Assembly (NCBI GenBank): GCA_030428945.1
Contig: JAUIEC010000004.1
Coordinates: 1 to 64,000 of the forward strand
Direction: 5' to 3'
Source: Phycisphaerae bacterium
Lineage (GTDB): Bacteria > Planctomycetota > Phycisphaerae > UBA1845 > Fen-1342
DNA length: 64,000 nucleotides
This document shows, one piece after another, positions 33,965 to 41,325 of the stretch. Under the pieces are notes generated by a model. That model was not told the DNA's origin. It searched no databases and saw only the letters and a list, made by a program, of their open reading frames with translations. Within the stretch, counting starts at the first letter, position 1. Every line of letters starts with the position of its first letter. A program made the translations under genes and the position numbers.

Positions 33965-35266
33965 TTAGTTTTCTGCCCACACGACGTCAGAAGGTATCTC
34001 GCCATCGAACCAGGCGACAAGCTCTTCCGCACTCATTACCTCGCCCCTAACACAGTCACCTTTTGCTTCCGACAGATGAAACAGAAGTGCTCCTGCCCAC
34101 AAATCCTCCATCCCGACGCGACCGTCACAAGCGCGTCGCGTTGTAATGGCCACAAGACTCACCTCTTTTTGGAGGGCCAACGGCGTCAGATAAGCGACTG
34201 TTCTTCGACTAACCCGACTGCCTGACTCTCTCGACGCGACGCTAATCTCGCGCGTGCACTGTACGAGCTTGTCCCCCTGCCGAAGAAAACACTGCAGAGC
34301 AATCGACATTGGCATGGGATCCAGATAGAACACAAGCTGGATGGGCCTTCCATCGCGCGAATCTAACGATCCTCTTAGGCAAACTCCCTCTCGCACCATC
34401 CCATCAATTTGTGCACTACGTTGAATGGTGTCTGGCTCAATCGGTTCAGCAGCGAGCGCCTCGGGCCAATCTGCCGAAAATGCGACAACTTGCTTGCCGA
34501 GCATGAGTTCTCCTTCAACTCGGATTAGGCAAGTCCTACCCAGTTGGCAGGAAAGCACCTCCCGAAATAATAACCTTGTTCCGGCCTGGCAATCATGCCA
34601 ATCGGATGAGAACTCGTAAGGAGCGCCCGGATCGACCTCTTTCACTCTGAATTTCCAAGGAAGCGATGTCTCAGGAGCCCGCACCTTCAGGGATACATCG
34701 CTCGGCACTCCTGGCAAGAGGGGCGTAGGTACTACAATGTCCAGGCACTGCTCGAACTGTTCCCCTATTTGGCCGAGGTGACTCGGGCTAAGTAGCCCAC
34801 GCCTCGCCATAACAGTGACGAAGCTCGCGGCACTTGAAGAAGCGAGGTTCGCCACAGCACGGTCGAGCAACAGCGCCCGATCGCCTTCGTCCAGGCCACA
34901 ACACACCTCTCTACGTGCCGCTTCCGAAAACACAATCTCGTCGGTCAACACGAACTGACCGCTGATGATTGCCCGCATTGGCAAGTGGTGCACGAGGCTC
35001 GCCCAGGGGACGGGGCCGATGAGCGCCAAGAACAGAAAAAGGGCCGCGATCGAAAAGGCACGAGGCAGAATCCAAGTGACACGCCGTGGCTGGATCGCCG
35101 CGGCGCTTGTAAGATCTGCCCCGCACTCAGTACACCGAACCGGATGCTTGTCGCCAGGGGTAATCCGATAGTGGCAGCCCCGGCACCAGTATTCGCCATC
35201 GATTCGTCGCGTCGACGATCGCCACGCGAGAACCGCTCCTGCAAGCAATGCGCACTCGAGCAGCAA
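33965..35266 (-). CDS. Zinc-ribbon membrane protein of unknown function
   Basis: 433 residues. TTG 35266 is preferred because GGGAGG lies six bases upstream; the longer TTG start (35290) would swallow that site. A first hydrophobic helix is followed by a zinc ribbon (CRGCHYRI and CTECGADL, residues about 28-50), then a second helix (ILPRAFSIAALFLFLALIGPVPW). The remaining 340 residues are probably exported and beta-rich, with several Cys. Such zinc-ribbon and membrane proteins are frequent in planctomycetes and mostly unnamed. GC content is lower than in flanking genes. The binding site overlaps the stop of a Cys-rich ORF just upstream. Confidence 0.7.
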   Translation of the reverse strand: MLLECALLAGAVLAWRSSTRRIDGEYWCRGCHYRITPGDKHPVRCTECGADLTSAAAIQPRRVTWILPRAFSIAALFLFLALIGPVPWASLVHHLPMRAIISGQFVLTDEIVFSEAARREVCCGLDEGDRALLLDRAVANLASSSAASFVTVMARRGLLSPSHLGQIGEQFEQCLDIVVPTPLLPGVPSDVSLKVRAPETSLPWKFRVKEVDPGAPYEFSSDWHDCQAGTRLLFREVLSCQLGRTCLIRVEGELMLGKQVVAFSADWPEALAAEPIEPDTIQRSAQIDGMVREGVCLRGSLDSRDGRPIQLVFYLDPMPMSIALQCFLRQGDKLVQCTREISVASRESGSRVSRRTVAYLTPLALQKEVSLVAITTRRACDGRVGMEDLWAGALLFHLSEAKGDCVRGEVMSAEELVAWFDGEIPSDVVWAEN

Positions 35267-35280
35267 GGCGCCCCTCCCTC

Positions 35281-35550
35281 CTAGTGACAACCCTCGCAGA
35301 AGTCACAGGATTCCCTGACATTCAGGCCGTAGTGACCCACATTCGTGATAGAACTCCCAGTAGAGCCGTCATTGCAATACCATTTCCCCGACACATCAAT
35401 CGACAGACAGACGACCTCGCATGGACCGCTCTGAGTCGGGAAAGGCCCGACCGTGCAGTCACCACCCGGATCGCCAATACAACCGCTGCTACGAAGCTCA
35501 TCCGTGCCTACCTTACCGTAAGTGACTCCGTAGCCGCCTCCACCACTAAT
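35281..35550 (-). pseudogene. Cysteine-rich ORF remnant without a start codon
   Basis: An open frame of 89 codons ends in TAG at 35281-35283, directly before the ribosome binding site of the zinc-ribbon gene. Its translation looks real: CIGDPGGDC, GPCEVVCLSIDVSGKWYC, SCDFCEGCH, with nine Cys in about 65 residues. No ATG, GTG or TTG lies in frame, and TAA TAG precede it. In another frame an ATG near 35584 opens a 14-codon stretch ending at the same place. This suggests a frameshifted gene, or a real one in which the sequence contains an error. Family unknown. Confidence 0.45.
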
Positions 35551-35947
35551 CTATTACGGACCACGTCGACCGCGGCAACTGTCGAGGCATTCTAGGTGAG
35601 CGGATCAAGGTTCCCGGGAGTCTCGGGAAACCGGGGGGGGGCGAGGGCGCGCGCGGAATGCTGAGGGCGGCGCGGAAAATCGTTGCTGGAAGCCGTTGTT
35701 GGGGCGGGCGTTACGAGCGGTTCAGGTGTTCACCCGGTATCGCGGATTTCGTCTGGCGCGGAAAATGAACTTGGGTGGGGGGGTACCCCGGGGACGAGCG
35801 CGCGCCCGCTTTTTGGGTTCTTGGTATTGGGGGCGAAAGTGAAGCCTGAGGGCGACCACGGCTGGCGGGCGCGAAATCCCGGGGGCGACGGAGCCCGGGC
35901 GTGTGAGAGCCCGGCGGGCGGCAACGTGTCCGGTGGTCGCGGAGCCT

Positions 35948-36022
35948 CGCGGTGCGGCATCGACGCCTGCGCTGCCGCCTGGGGTTGGTGCCGTGGTCGG
36001 CTGCGTCGATGACGCACCCTAC
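35948..36022. repeat. Dispersed palindromic element, copy B
   Basis: 75 bases, near-identical in layout to 29444-29517: starts CGCGGTGCGGCATCGACGC, contains GCCGTGGTCGGC, and ends TGCGTCGATGACGCACCCTAC. The inverted repeat is conserved while the central loop differs most. Confidence 0.75.
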
Positions 36023-36110
36023 AGCGTTCGCGGGGCCGGTGCGGCTTGCGGCCGGATGGGCCCATCAACAGATCATGCAGTCCCCCACCCTTCCGCTCGC
36101 TGCGCTCGCT

Positions 36111-36275
36111 CAAGGGTAGGGCACCCGCCTCAAGGGTAAGACACCCGCCTCAAGGGTAGGGCACCCGCCTCAAGGTAGGGCACCCGCCTCAAGGTTGGGC
36201 ACCCGCCTCAAGGTTGGGCACCCGCCTCAAGATTGGGGCACCCGGCGGTGGGGCACCCGGCGGTGGGGCACCCGG
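36111..36275 (+). repeat. 19-20 bp tandem array followed by 15-bp units
   Basis: Three 20-base units (CAAGGGTAGGGCACCCGCCT), then three 19-base units in which one G is lost and AGG becomes TTG, then GTGGGGCACCCGGCG units of 15 bases. All share GGGCACCCG. It has no spacers, so it is not a CRISPR array. Confidence 0.85.
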
Positions 36276-36401
36276 CGGGAACGGGCGGACCACTGTGCGA
36301 ATCAAATCGGACAGCCAGGCGAACTGCTCACTGGACTCTGACTCCCTGACTCCTCGCTCTCTCGCTCCCTCGCTCCCTGGTTCCCTCGCTCCCTCCGAGC
36401 G

Positions 36402-37910
36402 CTAGTCATCCCCGACGTAGCCGAGCGTCTTCAGGCGTTCGAGTTCCTCCGGCGTGACGCCGCGGCGGGTGCCGCCGGTCTCGCCGGCCCGGGCGGTGTT
36501 TTCGTCGAACAGCGCCTTCGCCCGCGCCAGCAGGTCCCGGACGACATCGGGATGCTGCTCCGCGATGTTGTTCTTCTCGTTCGGGTCCACGTCCAGATCG
36601 AACAACTCGACGTAGTCGCTCGCGCGGTCGGCCAGCAGCTTCCACTTGCCCAGCACCAGCCCGTAGCGGCCGGGGGCCTCCTTGACCGCTTCGCCCAGCG
36701 CGAGCCGGTCGGCCGTGTCGCCGCCGTCCAGCAACCCCCGCAGCGAGGCGGCCTGCAGCGACTCCTCACGCGGCAGGTTCAGGTAATCCAGCACCGTCGG
36801 GAACAGGTCAAACATCCGCACGCTCTGCCTGCGACGCTCCCCGGCCGGGATGTGGTCCGGCCAGCGGACGATCATCGGCACGTGCAGTTGATCCTGGTGC
36901 GCACTGAGTCCGTGCGTCCAGAGCCCATGCTCGCCGAGCGCCTCGCCGTGGTCCGAGGTGATGATCACCAGCGTGTCGTCCCACAGGTCCAGTTTCCGCA
37001 GTTCGTCACGCAACTCGCCCAGGAAGAAATCGGTCTGGGCGATGCCGGCGTCGTAGCGGGCCCACCAGTACTCGCGCGTCTCGAACAGCTTGCTGTGCAG
37101 CGGATTCTGCAGGAACGGCTTGGCACTCTTGCCGAAGTAACCGGGGTGGCGGTTCATCTCGTCACGGGCCAGCGTGGTCCGCCCCTCCGACTGGTTGACC
37201 GCCTGCACCAGCGGCTGCACGAATCGCTGGTCGTCGGTGTACGGAGCGTGCACATCCATGTAGTGCAGGTACGCGAAGAACGGCGCGTCACTCTGCCGCA
37301 ACTTCAGCCAGTTGGTGAACGACAGGTTCACCACGCTGCCCGGCGTCGTGTTCGCCACGAACGAAGCGTCGTAGTGGTCGAAGCCCTGGTGCAGGCCGAA
37401 CTTCGCGCTCAGGAAGATGTTGGCCACGAAGCCGCCCGTCTCGTAGCCGCTGGCGCTCAGCCGCTCGGCCAGCGTCGTGATGCTGCTCGACAGCACCCGC
37501 ACCGACACGTCCGTCGGCTCGGCCCCCTTCAACGCGATGTTGTAGTCGTTCGCCCGGTGCACCGTCGGGTAGACCCCGCTGAACAGCGACGCGACCGACG
37601 GCAGCGTCCACGGCGCCGCCGCGATCCCGCGCTCAAAGACGGTCCCCTCGGCCGCAATCTCGTCCATCACCGGCGTCAGCGTCAGCGGCCCGCCATAGAC
37701 CCCCAGTCGGTCGGCCCGCAGCGTGTCGACCAGCACGAACACGATGTTCGGCCGCGGTCCGGTGGGCACGTCCATCCTGGCCGGCGCCTCGGCCGGGATC
37801 CGCTGGCCGCCGGGACGCGGCTTCTCGGCGGCGGTGTCGCTGTTGTCAGGGTTGCCGCTGCATCCCGCCAGCACGAGCAGGGCGGCACTGAGCATCAATC
37901 GGAATGGCAT
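36402..37910 (-). CDS. Sulfatase-fold lipoprotein with Thr at the usual nucleophile site
   Basis: 502 residues from ATG 37910; the long upstream opening is not coding-like. Lipobox LAGC puts the lipidated Cys at 17. The alkaline phosphatase/sulfatase fold is clear: PNIVFVLVDTLRADRLGVYG (metal Asp at about 62), LWDDTLVIITSDHGEALGEHG and HVPMIVRWPDH. At the position of the formylglycine-forming Cys/Ser of arylsulfatases (C/S-x-P-S-R) it reads WTLPSVASL, so Thr102 is the likely nucleophile and the Arg is missing. Related Thr enzymes are phosphatases or phosphotransferases. The substrate is unknown. Its stop codon sits at the edge of an octamer repeat tract. Confidence 0.85.
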   Translation of the reverse strand: MPFRLMLSAALLVLAGCSGNPDNSDTAAEKPRPGGQRIPAEAPARMDVPTGPRPNIVFVLVDTLRADRLGVYGGPLTLTPVMDEIAAEGTVFERGIAAAPWTLPSVASLFSGVYPTVHRANDYNIALKGAEPTDVSVRVLSSSITTLAERLSASGYETGGFVANIFLSAKFGLHQGFDHYDASFVANTTPGSVVNLSFTNWLKLRQSDAPFFAYLHYMDVHAPYTDDQRFVQPLVQAVNQSEGRTTLARDEMNRHPGYFGKSAKPFLQNPLHSKLFETREYWWARYDAGIAQTDFFLGELRDELRKLDLWDDTLVIITSDHGEALGEHGLWTHGLSAHQDQLHVPMIVRWPDHIPAGERRRQSVRMFDLFPTVLDYLNLPREESLQAASLRGLLDGGDTADRLALGEAVKEAPGRYGLVLGKWKLLADRASDYVELFDLDVDPNEKNNIAEQHPDVVRDLLARAKALFDENTARAGETGGTRRGVTPEELERLKTLGYVGDD

Positions 37911-38232
37911 CGAACAGGCATCCTGTGGTGGGCACGGGGGAAAACGGCCACAGCGGGTCGCGCCGACCCGGCTCCGCACGTCCGGCGGAGCGTACCGCCG
38001 CCGCCCGGACATCGGCAACCGTTGGCATCGGCCACCAACGGCCGATTCTTCATACGAAGCCCGGACGGGCTGTGTTCTGGGAAGCCGCGATCGAAACGCC
38101 GAGGATCGGAAGATGAACGGGGGGCGGACGGGCATCGGAGCCCGGCCCCGTTTGCGGCACCCTCGCTCCCAGGCTCCGCGGCTCCCTGCGCTCGCTTGCT
38201 CCCTCGCTCCGTCCCGCAATAATGTACCCGCG
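37911..38232. other. Intergenic region between divergent sulfatase-fold and VOC genes
   Basis: 322 bases. The central part shows nothing recognisable. 38158-38215 carries CTCGCTCC-type octamer repeats, and AATAATGTACC just before ATG 38233 may be part of the promoter for the VOC gene. Confidence 0.5.
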
Positions 38233-38634
38233 ATGTCGATCTTCGATCCCAGTCCGGAACCGGTAACGGAGGTGCAGGCGGTCCGCGAGGTGCGGATCGG
38301 CATTGCGGCCCACCTGCGCGAGGAGTCGGTCCGCTTTTATGCGGACCTGCTCGGACTTCCGATCTGGCCGGCGCGGCGGCAGTTGCCGGGCTGTATCGGA
38401 CTCGGGCACTTTCGCCGGGGCGTCCTGCTCGAAACCCAGCACGACCCGCAGATCGACGACGCCCGCCGCCGGGCGACGATGATCGTTCCCGACCTCGCCA
38501 CGCTCGCCCGGCGACTCGAAGAAATGCCGTGGCCGTACGAATGGGTACGTGGGTTCGGGTTCGCCGACAGTCGCATCGTGCTGCAGGACCCGTCCGGGCA
38601 TCGGATCGAAGTGCGGCAGTTCCAGGTGCTCTGA
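38233..38634 (+). CDS. VOC-superfamily (glyoxalase-like) protein
   Basis: 133 residues from ATG 38233. A single vicinal-oxygen-chelate domain: VREVRIGIAAHLREESVRFYADLLGLPIW at the start, RGVLLETQHDPQ in the middle and FGFADSRIVLQDPSGHRIEVRQFQ at the end, the classic closing strand. Possible metal ligands are His and Glu (LLETQH, RIEVRQ). Substrate unknown. Members include glyoxalases, dioxygenases and antibiotic-binding proteins. Next to membrane-lipid genes but separated by 64 bases. Confidence 0.8.
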   Translation: MSIFDPSPEPVTEVQAVREVRIGIAAHLREESVRFYADLLGLPIWPARRQLPGCIGLGHFRRGVLLETQHDPQIDDARRRATMIVPDLATLARRLEEMPWPYEWVRGFGFADSRIVLQDPSGHRIEVRQFQVL

Positions 38635-38698
38635 CGCCGCCGCTGGGAGACGGGCCTGCGGCCCGCTACACTGCCGCCGAGAACGGGAGAGCAGGACC

Positions 38699-39322
38699 CT
38701 GACCATCCCCAACCAGATCACGCTCGGACGGCTTGTGCTCGTTCTGATCTTCTTCGGCGTGCTGTCGGCCTACTCCGCGGCGCAGGCGGCCGAGGATCGC
38801 TGGATGCTGGAAGTGGCCTTCTGGCTGTTCCTGGCGGCCTCGATCGGCGACTGGCTGGACGGATACCTGGCCCGCCGCCTGAACCAGGTGACGGCCTTCG
38901 GGCGGGTGGTCGACCCGGTGGTCGACAAGGTGATGGTCTGCGGGGCGTTTATTTTCTTCTGCAGCACCAACTTCGCCGATGGAGAGGGCGGGACCGTCAC
39001 CGGGGTGGCGCCCTGGATGGCGGTGGTCGTCCTGCTGCGCGAACTGTTCGTCTCGGCCGTGCGGGCCTTCATCGAAGGGCAGGGTCAGGACTTCGGCGCC
39101 TCGTGGATCGGCAAGATCAAGATGACCGTCCAGGCCGCGACGGTCTGCATCATCCTCGGCGTGCTGGCCTGGTACGAAGAGTCGCTGGCCTGGCTGCGGA
39201 TCCTGGCCGTCTGGCTGACCGTGGCGGTGACGGCGCTGTCGATCATCAGTTACGCCCAGCGTGCCCGTCCGGCGCTGCTGGCCGCGAGCATGCCGAGTGG
39301 CGACCAGGAGCCGAGTGAATGA
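38699..39322 (+). CDS. pgsA: CDP-diacylglycerol-glycerol-3-phosphate 3-phosphatidyltransferase
   Basis: 207 residues if started at CTG 38699. The conserved family N-terminus (TIPNQITLGRLVLVL) begins right there, with AGCAGGA upstream, and no ATG, GTG or TTG is available before it; the rare CTG start is therefore inferred. The CDP-alcohol phosphatidyltransferase motif is complete: DWLDGYLARRLNQVTAFGRVVDPVVDKV. Several membrane helices follow. The enzyme makes phosphatidylglycerophosphate in the inner membrane. The downstream gene encodes the matching phosphatase and overlaps by four bases, so the two steps are co-produced. Confidence 0.9.
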   Translation: MTIPNQITLGRLVLVLIFFGVLSAYSAAQAAEDRWMLEVAFWLFLAASIGDWLDGYLARRLNQVTAFGRVVDPVVDKVMVCGAFIFFCSTNFADGEGGTVTGVAPWMAVVVLLRELFVSAVRAFIEGQGQDFGASWIGKIKMTVQAATVCIILGVLAWYEESLAWLRILAVWLTVAVTALSIISYAQRARPALLAASMPSGDQEPSE

Positions 39323-39906
39323 GTGACTCCCCCCGCAATGACAAGTGGGCCGAACTGAGCATCACCGTGCTCTACAGCGGCTATGCCCCGTTCGCCTCCG
39401 GGTCGTGGGGCTCGCTGATGTCGCTGATCCTCTACGCGATCCCGGCCGGGCTGCTGTTTTACGTGATCGGACCGGCGGCCGGGCAGGACCTGACCTGGGC
39501 GGTCGAGTCGCTGCTGCTGGTGCCCGGCATCGCGCTGAGCATCCTGCTGAGCATCTGGTGGGGCGACTGGGCGCTCGAAAAGTTCGGCGCCAAAGACCCG
39601 AAGCCATTCGTGCTCGACGAGTTCGCCGGACAGTGGATCGCACTCGTCGCGCTGCCACTGGCCGCGACCAACGGTGACCTGCTCTCCTTCGGCGCGCTGC
39701 TGTTCAGCCAGTTGTTCCTGTTTCGCGTGTTCGATGTCCTCAAGGTTCCGCCGGCCGCGCAACTCGAAGGCCTGCCGAGCGGGTGGGGCGTGCTGTGCGA
39801 TGACCTGATGGCCGGCGTGTATGCGAATGTCGTCGGGCAGGTGATCTGGCGGTTCACGCCGCTGGCGGCGACGCTCGGGATTGCACCGGGAATCGCGGGC
39901 TCGTGA
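39319..39906 (+). CDS. pgpA: Phosphatidylglycerophosphatase A
   Basis: 195 residues, ATG overlapping the pgsA stop (ATGA). PgpA signatures are present: GYAPFASGSWGSL at the start, DPKPFVLDEFAGQW in the middle, FRVFDVLKVPPAAQLE and GWGVLCDDLMAGVYANV at the end, with the acidic residues that bind magnesium. It removes the phosphate from phosphatidylglycerophosphate to give phosphatidylglycerol. The stop overlaps the uppP start (GTGA). Confidence 0.92.
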   Translation: MSDSPRNDKWAELSITVLYSGYAPFASGSWGSLMSLILYAIPAGLLFYVIGPAAGQDLTWAVESLLLVPGIALSILLSIWWGDWALEKFGAKDPKPFVLDEFAGQWIALVALPLAATNGDLLSFGALLFSQLFLFRVFDVLKVPPAAQLEGLPSGWGVLCDDLMAGVYANVVGQVIWRFTPLAATLGIAPGIAGS

Positions 39907-40718
39907 ACGACTGGATCGCGGCCGTCATCCTGGGGGTGGTCGAAGGGCTGACCGAGTTCCTGCCGATCTCGAGCACGGGGCACATGATCCTGTGCGAACC
40001 GGTGCTTGGTTTGGATTTCGAAGAGCCGAAGTGGCGGGTGTTCCTGTTCGTCAGCCAGTTCGGCGCGATCCTGGCCGTGATCGGTTACTTCTGGCACGAA
40101 CTCTGGCGGCAGATCATCAGCGAGCGTCCGCCGCAACTCTCCAATCACATCCTGGTCAAACTGTTCGCGGCGATGATCCCGACCGGGATCCTCGGGCTGC
40201 TGCTCGACGATTTCATGGAGACGCACCTGCTGAAGCCGTTGCCGGTGGCGATCGCGCTGATCGTCGGCGCGGTGCTGATCGAGATCATCGACCGTCGCTG
40301 CCGCCGGACCGACGAGAACATGACGCTGGCGGATGTCACCATCAAGCAGGCGGTGATTCTGGGCTTCTGTCAGTGCATCGCGATGTGGCCGGGAACGAGT
40401 CGCAGCGGGGCGACGATCATGGGCGGGCTGGTGATGGGCCTGACGCCGAAGGTCGCGGCCGAGTTCTCGTTCTTCCTGGCGATCCCGACGATGCTGGCCG
40501 CGGCCGCGAAACAACTGCTGGACTATCACCAGGACCTGAGCCGCGACAACCTGGGGATGATCCTGCTGGGGACGTTCGTCAGTTTCGTCGTCGCGTGGGT
40601 GGTGATCGCGTGGTTCATGAATTACATCCGGACGAAGCCGTTTACGATCTTTTCGGTCTATCGGGTGGTGCTTGGTTTGGTGGTGATTGGGTGGTGGGTC
40701 TCGGCGCGAGGGAGCTAG
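39903..40718 (+). CDS. uppP: Undecaprenyl-diphosphatase
   Basis: 271 residues from GTG 39903, coupled to pgpA by a four-base overlap. BacA/UppP motifs: VVEGLTEFLPISSTGHMIL near the N-terminus and MWPGTSRSGATIMGGLVMGL in the middle, both needed for catalysis, within about eight membrane helices. It recycles undecaprenyl diphosphate, the carrier for peptidoglycan and other envelope glycans. The last two codons and stop (GGG AGC TAG) are the first unit of an octamer repeat tract. Confidence 0.94.
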   Translation: MNDWIAAVILGVVEGLTEFLPISSTGHMILCEPVLGLDFEEPKWRVFLFVSQFGAILAVIGYFWHELWRQIISERPPQLSNHILVKLFAAMIPTGILGLLLDDFMETHLLKPLPVAIALIVGAVLIEIIDRRCRRTDENMTLADVTIKQAVILGFCQCIAMWPGTSRSGATIMGGLVMGLTPKVAAEFSFFLAIPTMLAAAAKQLLDYHQDLSRDNLGMILLGTFVSFVVAWVVIAWFMNYIRTKPFTIFSVYRVVLGLVVIGWWVSARGS

Positions 40719-40798
40719 GGAGCCAGGGAGCGAGGGAGCTAGAAGGGGACCGGGAACCGGGTTGTTTGTTCTGGGTGCCCCACCCTTCCAGGGTGGGG
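40710..40798 (+). repeat. Left arm of long imperfect inverted repeat
   Basis: Reads GGGAGCTA, GGGAGCCA, GGGAGCGA, GGGAGCTAG, then GGGAACCGGG and GGGTGCCCCACC (40773-40784). The same words occur in reverse complement and in the same outside-to-inside order at 41239-41325. The arm also ends in a perfect hairpin, CCCCACCCT/AGGGTGGGG (40778-40798). Confidence 0.75.
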
Positions 40799-40843
40799 GA
40801 CTGTTTTTGCCCGAGTCGACGAGCCCAAGACGACAGAGCGTGC

Positions 40844-41206
40844 ATGATTGACAGGCGACTATTCAGACCGTGCAGCAGTGGGACCTTTGCCAGTTGGTCG
40901 GAATTGATTGCTGCGCTCAAGACGATCAGGCAACTCGATGATCAGGGTATCGAAGCAGTCGCCGAAGACTACGAGATTGGCACCACGACAGTCCGAGGCT
41001 TGATTAACGTCAGCCTTTGGGCGGAGCCACTCATCGCGGAGATTGGGGCGGAACGACCTACGGAAGAAGCGATCGACGCGATTCGACAGGTCCGGGTACC
41101 GGGATTGAAGGATGAGAACCCGCAAGTCGACGCCACGACATGGTTCCTGCTCGTGTTGCTCGGGGTGCCCAGGGATGGTCGCAGCCCAGACAGTCCCCCA
41201 CCGTAA
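40844..41206 (+). CDS. Small protein of unknown function inside an inverted repeat
   Basis: 120 residues from ATG 40844; no clear binding site. The product (CSSGTFASWSELIAALKTIR, EAVAEDYEIGTTTVRGLINV, IDAIRQVRVPGLKDE) is soluble and helical. EDYEIGTTTVRGLI has a loose likeness to DUF433/helix-turn-helix proteins, not enough to name it. It lies between the convergent uppP and PQQ genes and is bounded by the two arms of an inverted repeat, so it may be part of an inserted element. Confidence 0.5.
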   Translation: MIDRRLFRPCSSGTFASWSELIAALKTIRQLDDQGIEAVAEDYEIGTTTVRGLINVSLWAEPLIAEIGAERPTEEAIDAIRQVRVPGLKDENPQVDATTWFLLVLLGVPRDGRSPDSPPP

Positions 41207-41238
41207 AGAGGCTATTGCGTCAGAACGAAAAAGCCTCC

Positions 41239-41325
41239 TGAACGGTGGGGCACCCGACCCGGTTCCCAGTTCCCGGTTCCCTTCTCTTGCTCCCTCGCTC
41301 CCTCGTTCCCTAGCTCCCTTCCCCA
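41239..41325 (-). repeat. Right arm of long imperfect inverted repeat
   Basis: Contains GGTGGGGCACCC (41244-41255), exactly complementary to 40773-40784, then CCGGTTCCC-type units and CTCCCTCG octamers ending in CTAGCTCCC. This reverse complement matches the left arm over most of about 75 bases, with one extra heptamer. Confidence 0.75.

Larger units (their letters stand above)
35551..36401. other. Repeat-rich intergenic region
   Basis: About 850 bases with no credible gene. It contains long G runs (35632-35640, 35776-35782), palindromic element copy B (35948-36022), a 19-20 base tandem array (36111-36275) and GGGAGCNA-type octamers (36349-36400) that end at the sulfatase stop codon. Confidence 0.75.

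Noticed and set aside
35248..35595. 115-codon + strand ORF in the lower-GC region
   Set aside because: It is antisense to the Cys-rich frame and the zinc-ribbon start, is Thr/Ala/Arg-rich without motifs and has no binding site.
36111..36275. Possible CRISPR array
   Set aside because: Units of 19-20 bases follow directly on each other without unique spacers, and no cas gene is present.
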